From: CAZWZG01 sp964638245
GTDB lineage: Bacteria; Pseudomonadota; Alphaproteobacteria; Rhodobacterales; Rhodobacteraceae
Direction: 5' to 3'
Assembly: GCA_964638245.1 (NCBI GenBank)
Contig: CAZWZG010000003.1
Span: 7,600 to 71,599 of the forward strand
Length of the DNA stretch: 64,000 nt
A model generated the notes under the pieces. It saw nothing but the letters and a program-made list of their open reading frames with translations. It was not told the DNA's origin and did not search any database. The position numbers and the translations under genes were made by a program. This document shows positions 1 to 7,901 of this stretch, piece after piece (position 1 is the stretch's first letter; each line of letters opens with the position of its first letter).

Positions 1-154
1 TCTCGACGACGTTTTGGCTCAACGGGGAGGGGTCGGGATCGTCAGGATGCGAGTCTATTGAGATTATGCGTCCGTTGGAGATATGCGCCCAGCCCGCGCC
101 CCAATGGGCGGCTGTGAGCTTTTTGTCATCTGGTCGTATCGGATTGTCCACCAC
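1..154 (-). CDS. Partial molybdopterin oxidoreductase (BisC/TorA-like), N-terminus only
   Basis: An open minus-strand frame runs off the left edge. From a GTG at 152-154 (or 149-151) about 51 residues can be read, including AAHWGAGWAHISNGRI and DPDPSPLSQNVVE. This resembles the N-terminal start of biotin sulfoxide/TMAO/DMSO reductases, which have an HWG motif followed by a beta strand and a D-P-x-P-S/T-P segment leading into the molybdopterin domain. An in-frame stop lies just upstream of the start. The metal-binding and catalytic regions are outside the window, so the substrate cannot be judged. Recognition is by memory of the family pattern. Confidence 0.55.
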   Translation of the reverse strand, partial: MVDNPIRPDDKKLTAAHWGAGWAHISNGRIISIDSHPDDPDPSPLSQNVVE

Positions 155-252
155 GCTGCACCCGAACTGCCCGCAATGGGCATGACGCTATGTTGGCCGA
201 AATCATTTCATCTGTCAGGGAAAAACAACAGGCTGAGCCTTTGACAATCCGA

Positions 253-1221
253 TTAAGACCGCGCCACGCCCGAAACTCCATCCCGTTTCGAAAACGGCGA
301 GATGTTCGTCGTGACCAGCATCTCTTGGAATTCTTTTCGTACGAAGTTCAGAAGCCGTTCAAGAGAGGCTGTCCGATCGGGCAGGTCGCGAATGAGAACA
401 TGGAGATGCCGATCCGGATCCCCGATTGGGAAGGGCAAGTACGTCAAAGCGTTTCGTTTACGCATCATTTGGACGACGGCGAATGGAAGAACGGTCAAGG
501 CGTCCGAGTCTGACAGAACGTTGGTCACCGATCCCAAGGAGCCCCCCGAAAAACTCACCCTGAAATCACGCACGCCGATACCGCTGAGGACTGCGCGTAG
601 ATCATGGTAGAGAGGGCTTTCTGGAGGCGGTGCGATCCAGGGTTGGCTTGCGATATCCTCCAACGCCAAAGCCGATTTGCGCGCCAGAGGATGACCGACA
701 CGGCAAGCGATTACGTTTTTCCCGGGCATGATCTGGTGCGCTTCCAGTCCATCTTCGATCTCAGAGTTGCGTATGGGTACGACACCGATATCGAGCGTTC
801 CACTGATCAGTTTCGAAATGATTTCCGGCGCATAGCCGTACCCTTGATCTATCCGGATTTCAGGGAACTGCGACTGAAAACTGGCAAGCACAGGCGCAAT
901 GACACCGTCCAGAAAGATTGGTGATCCTGCAAGACGTATTGCGCCCCGCACCCCGGACTTGTGGTCCCGGACCAAGTCTGAGGCACGCGCGCCTGCTAGA
1001 GCGATAGTGCGACCCTCTTCGGCCAAGAGCGATCCAATCTCGGTCGGGCGCAAAGGACGACGACCCGGTTCGAAAAGCTCGGTTCCCAAGCGTTGTTCCA
1101 ACATCGAAAGCGTTCGTGACACGCTGGGCTGTGATTTCCCCAAGGCCGCTGCACCTTCTGTCAGGCCGCCTTCGTCCACTATAGCGGCGAGAATTTCCAG
1201 ATGTCTGGGGTCGATCTTCAT
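253..1221 (-). CDS. LysR-family transcriptional regulator
   Basis: The 322-residue protein begins MKIDPRHLEILAAIVDEGG and has the N-terminal winged helix-turn-helix of LysR regulators (about residues 5-64, with KSQPSVSRTLSMLEQRLG as recognition helix and linker). A periplasmic-binding-like effector domain follows. It is divergent from the maleylacetate reductase gene; the two starts (1221 and 1315) are 93 bases apart. By the usual LysR arrangement it probably controls the hydroxyquinol operon with a pathway intermediate as inducer. That is inferred from position; the ligand is not evident from sequence. Confidence 0.9.
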   Translation of the reverse strand: MKIDPRHLEILAAIVDEGGLTEGAAALGKSQPSVSRTLSMLEQRLGTELFEPGRRPLRPTEIGSLLAEEGRTIALAGARASDLVRDHKSGVRGAIRLAGSPIFLDGVIAPVLASFQSQFPEIRIDQGYGYAPEIISKLISGTLDIGVVPIRNSEIEDGLEAHQIMPGKNVIACRVGHPLARKSALALEDIASQPWIAPPPESPLYHDLRAVLSGIGVRDFRVSFSGGSLGSVTNVLSDSDALTVLPFAVVQMMRKRNALTYLPFPIGDPDRHLHVLIRDLPDRTASLERLLNFVRKEFQEMLVTTNISPFSKRDGVSGVARS

Positions 1222-1314
1222 AACATGAAGGTATGTAGACTGCGCAAGATTCGATCAAGATCAAAGATTTTCAAGGCTAGCGTTTTGGGTAGGCCGCTTG
1301 GGAGGGCGCTCGAC

Positions 1315-2385
1315 TTGACCGCTTTGATCTCTGACACTTCACCGCAGACCGTCGTCTTTGGGTCGGGCACGCGCTATCGCGTCAAAGACTATCTCAAGGC
1401 GCTCGGCTGTGAACGCGCGCTTGTTCTATCGACGCCTCAGCAATCGGACATTGCGATGGATGTGGCGGCCGGGCTGAATGGCAGCGTAGCGGGTGTGTTC
1501 ACATGTGCCGCAATGCACACGCCGGTCGATGTCACGACCTCCGCCCTGGAACACGCCCGTGAAATCAACGCGGATTGCCTTGTCGCAGTGGGCGGTGGAT
1601 CGACCACCGGCCTGGGCAAGGCATTGGCCCTGCGCACCGACATGCCCCAGATCGTGATCCCGACGACCTATGCCGGGAGCGAGGCGACGCCGATCCTTGG
1701 ACAGACCGAAAACGGCGTCAAAACCACGCTGACCGATGCGAAAGTTCTGCCGGAAGTCATCCTCTATGACCCGGATCTGACGCTGTCGCTGCCAATCGGG
1801 ATGACGGTGACAAGCGGCCTGAACGCGATGGCCCATGCCTCGGAGGCCTTGTACGCGCAGGACCGCACGCTGGACTCTTCAGCGCTGGCCGCAAACGGGC
1901 TTCGCGCCTTCAAGACCGCCCTGCCCGCACTCATCAAAGACCCGCAAGACACCGCGGCGCGCGAAGAGGCGCAACAAGGGGCGTATGCGTGCGGAGCCGT
2001 TCTGGGCCAGGTCGGCATGGCGTTGCACCACAAGCTTTGTCACACGTTGGGAGGATCGTTTGATCTGCCCCACGCCGAGACGCACGCGATCGTGCTGCCC
2101 CATGCCATACACTTCAACGCCGTTGCAGTGCCCGAACTTCTCCAGCAGGTTTCAGCGATTTTCGGTGGCGACGAGCCGGGGCAAGCGCTCTGGTCCTTTG
2201 CCAAGGAAATCGGTGCGCCGTTGGCCCTACAGGACCTTGGCCTGAAAGAGAGCGATCTGGACCGCGCGACAGAGATTGCGCTGTCAAAACCCTATTGGAA
2301 CCCCAGAGAGATCACCGCCGCCGGCATTCGCGCCCTTTTGCAGGATGCGTGGGCTGGCGTTGCTCCTGGGTCGCAAACGTCGTGA
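1315..2385 (+). CDS. Maleylacetate reductase (iron-type alcohol dehydrogenase family)
   Basis: NAD(P)H-dependent reduction of maleylacetate to 3-oxoadipate, the last step of hydroxyquinol catabolism. The 356-residue protein has the family N-terminus (TVVFGSGTRYRV), the nucleotide-binding GGGSTTGLGKA, the PTTYAGSEATP segment and a His-rich metal/active-site region (AMAHASEA, LHHKLCHTLGG, LPHAETHA). I chose the TTG at 1315 because GGAGGG lies at 1301-1306, eight bases upstream, and it gives the normal family start; longer versions from 1201 would overlap the divergent LysR gene. The stop is 7 bases before the dioxygenase gene, so the two are co-transcribed. Confidence 0.88.
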   Translation: MTALISDTSPQTVVFGSGTRYRVKDYLKALGCERALVLSTPQQSDIAMDVAAGLNGSVAGVFTCAAMHTPVDVTTSALEHAREINADCLVAVGGGSTTGLGKALALRTDMPQIVIPTTYAGSEATPILGQTENGVKTTLTDAKVLPEVILYDPDLTLSLPIGMTVTSGLNAMAHASEALYAQDRTLDSSALAANGLRAFKTALPALIKDPQDTAAREEAQQGAYACGAVLGQVGMALHHKLCHTLGGSFDLPHAETHAIVLPHAIHFNAVAVPELLQQVSAIFGGDEPGQALWSFAKEIGAPLALQDLGLKESDLDRATEIALSKPYWNPREITAAGIRALLQDAWAGVAPGSQTS

Positions 2386-2392
2386 GGACCCC

Positions 2393-3313
2393 ATGAACAA
2401 GCAAGCTGATATCCCCGATTTCATCAAGGCGTTGCCAAGAGCGTATTTCACGGAAGAGGATTCCGCCGAGGTCGTGACCGGGCAAAACGTGAATGCCAAG
2501 GACGAGCGTCTAAAAGAGATCATGGGCGCCGTTACCCGCCACCTGCACGCCGCGATCAAGGAGATCGAGCCGACGCAGGAAGAATGGATGAAGGCGATCC
2601 TCTATCTAACGGCCACGGGCCACAAAAGCGACGACTGGCGGCAGGAGTTTATCCTTTTGTCGGACGTGCTTGGCGTGTCGATGCTAGTGGATGCGATCAA
2701 CTCGCGCCGCCCCAAGGGTGCTTCGGAAAACACGGTTCTTGGGCCTTTCCATATTGGCGGCACTCCCGAATACGAGATGGGGTTCAACATCTGTCTGGAT
2801 GGCAAGGGCGAGGACATGGTCGCGCGCGGGCGCGTTCTGGATGTCGATGGCAATCCGCTGGAAGGCGTGAAGATCGACGTCTGGCAGGCCAATGACGAAG
2901 GGTTCTACGACGTCCAGCAGAAGGGCATTCAGCCCGACTTCAACCTGCGCGGTGTGTTCCGGACCGGCAAGGACGGGACCTATTGGTTCAAGGCTGTCCG
3001 CCCGCAACACTATTCGATCCCCGACGATGGCCCCGTGGGCGACCTGCTCTATGCGCTTGGCCGTCACCCCTATCGCCCGGCCCACCTGCATTACATCATC
3101 TCGAAGGAGGGGTATGACGAGGTCACGACCCACATCTTCGACCCTGATGATATCTACATCAACAACGACGCGGTGTTTGGCGTGAAGGAAAGCCTGATCG
3201 CCGACTTCGTCAAAATCGAAGACCCCGCAAAAATTGCCGAAATGGGCTTTGACGGACCGTTCTATTGGGACGTCGAATTCGACTTCGTGCTGGCCCCCAA
3301 AGAGGACAAATAA
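2393..3313 (+). CDS. Hydroxyquinol 1,2-dioxygenase (intradiol)
   Basis: Cytoplasmic Fe(III) intradiol dioxygenase, 306 residues. An N-terminal helical catechol-dioxygenase dimerisation domain (about 20-110) precedes the beta-sandwich catalytic domain. The likely iron ligands are Tyr172 (NDEGFYDVQ), Tyr207 (RPQHYSIP), His231 and His233 (RPAHLHY). It would open 1,2,4-trihydroxybenzene to maleylacetate, the substrate of the reductase encoded just upstream. The start at 2393 has GAGGA in front; an upstream extension would overlap the previous gene. The reductase neighbour favours hydroxyquinol over catechol as substrate. Confidence 0.88.
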   Translation: MNKQADIPDFIKALPRAYFTEEDSAEVVTGQNVNAKDERLKEIMGAVTRHLHAAIKEIEPTQEEWMKAILYLTATGHKSDDWRQEFILLSDVLGVSMLVDAINSRRPKGASENTVLGPFHIGGTPEYEMGFNICLDGKGEDMVARGRVLDVDGNPLEGVKIDVWQANDEGFYDVQQKGIQPDFNLRGVFRTGKDGTYWFKAVRPQHYSIPDDGPVGDLLYALGRHPYRPAHLHYIISKEGYDEVTTHIFDPDDIYINNDAVFGVKESLIADFVKIEDPAKIAEMGFDGPFYWDVEFDFVLAPKEDK

Positions 3314-3969
3314 TGCCTGACGACCTTCAAGCTCTGGACCAACAGGCGCGCGATGCTGCGGCCGAGCTTCAATCGCGCGGCCTGACGGCCGATGACACGA
3401 CCCTGAAAATCCTCTTCACAGAGGCCCGCACGCATTACGGCTGGAAAGACCGCGATGTGTCTGAAGAGACGCTCAAGGATCTGTTCGAGATCACCAAGAT
3501 GGGGCCGACCTCGATGAACCAGCAGCCTATGCGGGTGGTGTTCATCCGCTCGGAGGCGGCAAAGGATCGACTTGATCCGTGCCTGAACCCGCCGAACCGC
3601 CCCAAGATGCGCGGCGCTCCTGTCACCGCGATCATCGCCTACGATCTGAACTTCTGGGAAGAACTGCCCAACGTGTTCCCGCCCAACCCGAACGCGCAGG
3701 AAATCTTCAAGAACAACGCCACGGCGGCGCAGGTGAATGCGTTCCGCAACGGGACGCTTCAGGGAGCATATTTCATGCTGGCCGCGCGTGCTGTGGGCCT
3801 TGATGTGGGCGGCATGTCGGGTTTCGACAATGCCAAGGTGGACGAGGAATTCTTCCACGGCACATCGCTCAAATCCAACTTTCTCGTGAACCTTGGCTAT
3901 GCCGATACGTCCAAGATTTTCAGACGTTTGCCGCGTCTGAGCTACGAGCAGGTTTGCGAAACGCTCTAG
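3313..3969 (+). CDS. RutE/HadB-like nitroreductase-family FMN oxidoreductase
   Basis: A 218-residue nitroreductase-fold flavoprotein. GPTSMNQQPMRVVF, NAFRNGTLQGAYFMLAARA, GGMSGFDNAKVDEEFF and SNFLVNLGYAD are hallmarks of the RutE branch (malonic semialdehyde reductase). The ATG at 3313 overlaps the dioxygenase stop (TAATG), indicating translational coupling. In a hydroxyquinol operon, a quinone reductase keeping hydroxybenzoquinone in the hydroquinone form would fit better than pyrimidine catabolism, but this is inference; no other rut genes are nearby. Confidence 0.8.
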   Translation: MPDDLQALDQQARDAAAELQSRGLTADDTTLKILFTEARTHYGWKDRDVSEETLKDLFEITKMGPTSMNQQPMRVVFIRSEAAKDRLDPCLNPPNRPKMRGAPVTAIIAYDLNFWEELPNVFPPNPNAQEIFKNNATAAQVNAFRNGTLQGAYFMLAARAVGLDVGGMSGFDNAKVDEEFFHGTSLKSNFLVNLGYADTSKIFRRLPRLSYEQVCETL

Positions 3970-3981
3970 GGAGGAGGACCC

Positions 3982-4374
3982 ATGTCAGAGCCAAACGTCA
4001 CCAAGGATGACATCCTGGCTGCCACGCAGCAGATGATCCAGAAACAGCTGTATGTGGTCTTCACGACGCCCACCAATGGGATGGGGCCCGTGATGGAGAA
4101 CCTTGAAGAGCATCTCAAGTTCCAGATCAGTCTTGAAGAGCGCGGCATCATGCTGGGTGCGGGGCCGATGTGGGCAGATGACGAGCACACTTGGAACGGC
4201 GAAGGCATGGTGATCATTCGTGCCGATAGTCTGGCCCATGCCACCGAGATCGCCAACAGCGACCCGATGCATGCCTCTGGCGCGCGCAGCTTTCGCGTCC
4301 GCCCGTGGCTGTTGAACGAAGGACGTATCACGGTCGAGCTGAACTTCTCGACCGGCGTCTACAACATGACCTGA
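3982..4374 (+). CDS. YciI-family protein (possible dehydrochlorinase/lyase)
   Basis: A 130-residue single-domain YciI-fold protein. The conserved His-Asp pair of the family appears as His44 (LEEHLKF) and Asp94 (NSDPMHASGARSF), with GAGPMW and VRPW also typical. A strong GGGAGGAGG precedes the start. Most YciI proteins have no known role, but TftG, acting on chlorohydroxyhydroquinone in 2,4,5-T degradation, belongs here and works beside hydroxyquinol dioxygenase and maleylacetate reductase. The same neighbours occur here, so removal of a ring substituent from a substituted hydroxyquinol is a reasonable hypothesis, not a demonstrated function. Confidence 0.78.
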   Translation: MSEPNVTKDDILAATQQMIQKQLYVVFTTPTNGMGPVMENLEEHLKFQISLEERGIMLGAGPMWADDEHTWNGEGMVIIRADSLAHATEIANSDPMHASGARSFRVRPWLLNEGRITVELNFSTGVYNMT

Positions 4375-4403
4375 AACGACGAAGATTGATTAGGGAGGAA
4401 ATC

Positions 4404-5450
4404 ATGAAAACCACTGTAGCAGCACTGGCCCTGAGCGCCGTTGCCTTCGGCGCGAGCGCCGAGACCTTTAACCTGACCATGGCGTCCAGCCACCCAACGG
4501 TTCTGCCGTGGGTCGGTCAGCTTTCGACGCTGGTTGTCGCGGAATCCAACAACCGGCTTGAGGCCATGGGATCGGACGACCGGATCGAATGGACCGAAGC
4601 CTATGGCGGCGCGCTTTATGGCTTCAAGGATACGCTTGAGGCGGTGGGTGATGGCCTGACCGATGCGGGCTGGGTCGGCACGCTTTGGGAGGGGTCGAAA
4701 ATGCCGCTTCAGAACGTGACCTATTTCACGCCGTTCGTTTCGGACGACCTTGTGGGCACGCTTCAGATCATGAACGAGTTGCACCGTGAACTGCCGGTCC
4801 TTCAAGAGGCGTGGGATGACCAGAACGTCGTCTTTCTTGGCGCAAGCGGGGTGGAAACCTATCACCTTCTGACCAACTTCCCGGTGAACTCGCTGGCTGA
4901 TCTGGAAGGGCGCAAGATCCTTGCACCGGGCCCGTCGGCGAACTGGATCAAGCATCTTGGCGCGGTGCCCGTGAACGGGGCGCTTCCGACTTACTACAAC
5001 CAAGTGCAAACGGGTGTGGCAGACGGGATGGTCGTCATCCTGACGGGCGCGTTCCCCAACAAGCACTATGAAGTTGCGCCTTACGTCACGCTTGTCGGGA
5101 TCGGCGCGCATATGACGGGCGGCCTTGGGATCAACAAGGACATCTGGGAAGGTCTGACCGACGATGTGCGGCAGGTTCTGACCGAGCTGGGCGAGGAATA
5201 CACCGTTGCTCACGCTGAAGAAGTCATGGCGCGCTATGAAAACTTCAAGGCGCAGCTTCCGAGCGTTGGCGCGACGGTGACCGAGCTTCCGGCGGACGAA
5301 GTGAACGCTTGGGCCGCAGGCCTGCCGAACCTGGCCGGTGATTGGGTCGATGCCAATGCCTCCAAGGGGGCGGCAGAAGTGCTGGCCGCCTACATGGACA
5401 AGGTCAAAGCGGCGGGTCTGGACCCACGCATCGACTGGGCATCACGCTAA
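4404..5450 (+). CDS. TRAP transporter substrate-binding protein (DctP family)
   Basis: A 348-residue periplasmic protein with signal peptide MKTTVAALALSAVAFGASA. The DctP fold is visible in the EAYGGALYG, FFxP-like and LEGRKI segments. The start at 4404 follows AGGGAGG. In most DctP proteins the K-I-x position after 'LxGxK' is an Arg that binds the ligand carboxylate; here it is Leu173 (GRKILAPG). The next gene is the fused membrane component. The context suggests uptake of an aromatic or ring compound feeding the hydroxyquinol enzymes, but the ligand cannot be read from sequence. Confidence 0.87.
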   Translation: MKTTVAALALSAVAFGASAETFNLTMASSHPTVLPWVGQLSTLVVAESNNRLEAMGSDDRIEWTEAYGGALYGFKDTLEAVGDGLTDAGWVGTLWEGSKMPLQNVTYFTPFVSDDLVGTLQIMNELHRELPVLQEAWDDQNVVFLGASGVETYHLLTNFPVNSLADLEGRKILAPGPSANWIKHLGAVPVNGALPTYYNQVQTGVADGMVVILTGAFPNKHYEVAPYVTLVGIGAHMTGGLGINKDIWEGLTDDVRQVLTELGEEYTVAHAEEVMARYENFKAQLPSVGATVTELPADEVNAWAAGLPNLAGDWVDANASKGAAEVLAAYMDKVKAAGLDPRIDWASR

Positions 5451-5462
5451 GTTCGGGGGCCC

Positions 5463-7430
5463 GTGTCGATGGTACTGACCTCTTCAACCTTCCGGCACGG
5501 CACCGACCGCACGGTCAGCGCGTATTCCGCGCTGACCGGATTTGTCAGCGGTGCGGCATCGATCTGGATCTTCTGCCTGATGATCCTGATCTGCACCGAC
5601 ATCATCGGGCGATCCGTCTTCAACAACCCAGTGCAGGGCGTGGCCGAAATCGTGGCCAACTCGATCGTCGCAATCGTGTTCCTGCAGGCCGCGCATGCTT
5701 TGATGAGCGGGCGCATGACGCGCACCGATATCCTTGCCGGCTGGCTTGAAAAGGAACGCCCCTTCGCCGCCGGGATCATGCGCATCCTGTTTCATCTGGC
5801 CGGGCTGTTCGTCTTTGCCCTTATCGCGCAAGGGACCTGGCCTAAACTGGTCGACGCCTGGGTGGAAGGCGAGTTCTTTGGCGCACAAGGGGTCTTCACT
5901 GCGCCAATATGGCCCATCAAAGCCTGCGTTTTTGGCGGCTCGCTTCTGACGGCGATCGCCTTTGGGGTGCAGGCGCTCAAAGATATCAAGGATGTCGGCA
6001 ATGCCGGTCGCGTTGCGCCACTGCGGATCCGGCACAGCGTGATTTCCAAACCCAAGGGCTGGCCGTTCCTGCTGGTCTTTGCGGCCATCCTGGTCGCAGG
6101 CTATGCCGTGTTCTTTGGCGATATCGGGCGCGTCGGGATCGGAATTGCCGCGATCGTCTTTATGCTGCTGCTGATCTTCTCGGGCGCACATATTGCAGTC
6201 GTGCTGATCCTACTCAGCTACCTCGGCATCTGGCTGATCCGGGACAATCCGACGGTGGCACTACGCTCCCTCGCGCTGGCCGCAGATGGGGCGATCAACC
6301 GCTATTTGTTCGGGGTTGTGCCGCTTTTCGTGCTGATGGGCTTGATCGTGGATGCCGCGGACATCGGGCGCGATGCGTATCGTGTGGCGGCATGGCTTTT
6401 GCAGAAAATCCGTGGCGGCCTTGGCATCGCGACGGTTGCTGCCAATGCAGTCTTTGCCTCTATCACCGGGATATCCATTGCCTCCGCCGCCGTCTTCTCT
6501 CGCGTTGCCGTCCCGCAGATGGTCACCAACGGCTACAACAACCGTTTTGCCCTTGGTGTGGTCGCCGGATCGAGCGTCCTTGGTATGCTGATCCCCCCTA
6601 GCTTGCTTTTGATCATCTACGGCGTTTTGGCTGAGCAATCGGTTGGCGCGCTATTCCTCGCCGCCATCGTTCCCGGCGGCATTCTGGCCCTCGTGTTCGG
6701 CGTTGGCATTTACCTGATGGCAACACTGCGCCCAAAAATGGTCATGCAGTCGGACCGTCCCACCGTGATCGAGGGAGAGACCTGGGGCACGGCGGTCGTC
6801 AAGCTTCTGCCCATCGCCGCCCTCGTCACCATCGTTCTCGGCGGCATCTATTCGGGCTTCTTCACACCGACTGAGGCGGGTGCGGCCGGGGCGGCGGCGG
6901 CCATCGTGGTAGCTCTGATCAAGGGTAGCCTGACGTGGGCAAAGTTTTGGCGCGTGCTGGTGGACACCGGCCTTGTGTCAGTCTCGATCCTCATGCTGAT
7001 CATCGCAGCGTCGATGTACTCGCGCATGCTGACCCTTTCGACCATCCCCCAGCAGACCACGTTGATGTTCGCGGAAATGGGCTTTGGTCTGTTCGGGTTC
7101 ATGATGGTGTATCTGGTCCTCGTCATCATCATGGGCATGATTCTGGACAGCACATCGATCATGTTGATCCTTCTGCCTTTGTGCCTGCCGATCGTGACCG
7201 AGCTTGGGGGCAACCTGATCTGGTTCGGCATCGTGACCGTGATCGCAGTCGAAATCGGGCTACTGACGCCGCCCTTCGGACTGACGGTCTATGTGGTGAA
7301 AGCCACAATTGCGGACCGAAACACGACGCTCGGGGACATTTTTGCAGGGACTTTTCCATTCGTGATCATGATGACATTCGTGACGCTACTGCTCACGTTC
7401 GTGCCCGCACTCAGCCTGTTTTTTGAATAG
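5463..7430 (+). CDS. TRAP transporter fused permease (DctQ-DctM)
   Basis: A 655-residue inner-membrane protein. The first ~200 residues form the four-helix small subunit DctQ (LICTDIIGRSVFNNPVQG). From ~205 on comes the large DctM subunit (FSGAHIAVVLILLSYLG, GSSVLGMLIPPSLLLIIYG, LLTPPFGLTVYVVKA). Q-M fusions are a known variant. The start is GTG at 5463 or ATG at 5469, with a G-rich stretch just upstream. It lies 12 bases after the binding-protein gene and forms one transporter with it. Confidence 0.9.
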   Translation: MSMVLTSSTFRHGTDRTVSAYSALTGFVSGAASIWIFCLMILICTDIIGRSVFNNPVQGVAEIVANSIVAIVFLQAAHALMSGRMTRTDILAGWLEKERPFAAGIMRILFHLAGLFVFALIAQGTWPKLVDAWVEGEFFGAQGVFTAPIWPIKACVFGGSLLTAIAFGVQALKDIKDVGNAGRVAPLRIRHSVISKPKGWPFLLVFAAILVAGYAVFFGDIGRVGIGIAAIVFMLLLIFSGAHIAVVLILLSYLGIWLIRDNPTVALRSLALAADGAINRYLFGVVPLFVLMGLIVDAADIGRDAYRVAAWLLQKIRGGLGIATVAANAVFASITGISIASAAVFSRVAVPQMVTNGYNNRFALGVVAGSSVLGMLIPPSLLLIIYGVLAEQSVGALFLAAIVPGGILALVFGVGIYLMATLRPKMVMQSDRPTVIEGETWGTAVVKLLPIAALVTIVLGGIYSGFFTPTEAGAAGAAAAIVVALIKGSLTWAKFWRVLVDTGLVSVSILMLIIAASMYSRMLTLSTIPQQTTLMFAEMGFGLFGFMMVYLVLVIIMGMILDSTSIMLILLPLCLPIVTELGGNLIWFGIVTVIAVEIGLLTPPFGLTVYVVKATIADRNTTLGDIFAGTFPFVIMMTFVTLLLTFVPALSLFFE

Positions 7431-7454
7431 GTCAGCCCCAATCGGAAGATACAC

Positions 7455-7901
7455 ATGTCGACCAACTTCTACTTTCTCGCCGCAGTCCTGATTGGGGCAG
7501 CGTTCGCCTGTCAGCCAGCGATCAATGCCGTGGGCTCCAAGATCCTCGGGTCGCCCTGGCCCGCAACCGCGCTGTCGATTGCGATCACACTGGTGGCAGC
7601 GATCGTTGTCATGCTTTTCACGGGCACGACCCCATCGGTAGAAGCACTGCAAAGCTTGCCGTGGTGGATCGTCCTGGGTGGGCTGATCGGACTACTGGTC
7701 GTTGGCGGGGGCACGGCGATCGTTCCGGTCACGGGCGCGGCCCTGTTCTTCGTCTGTCTGATCGCGGGACAGCTTCTGGGCTCTGTCCTGTTGGATCAGT
7801 TCGGCGCATTTGGTCTTGAAGTGAAAGAGATTTCACTGATGCGGCTGGGCGGCGTGGTGCTGTGTTTCGTCGGCGTATTGTTGGTCCGGTTCAGCAGCTA
7901 G
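7455..7901 (+). CDS. Small DMT-superfamily permease (DUF606/YdcZ-like)
   Basis: A 148-residue hydrophobic protein with about five membrane segments. It has the internal GGGTAIVPVTGAALFFVCLI and the C-terminal LMRLGGVVLCFVGVLLV typical of the YdcZ group of drug/metabolite transporters. It is the last gene of the left operon, 24 bases after the TRAP permease. Its stop interlocks with the stop of the convergent hydantoinase gene in a shared CTAG (7898-7901). Substrate and direction of transport are unknown. Confidence 0.75.
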   Translation: MSTNFYFLAAVLIGAAFACQPAINAVGSKILGSPWPATALSIAITLVAAIVVMLFTGTTPSVEALQSLPWWIVLGGLIGLLVVGGGTAIVPVTGAALFFVCLIAGQLLGSVLLDQFGAFGLEVKEISLMRLGGVVLCFVGVLLVRFSS

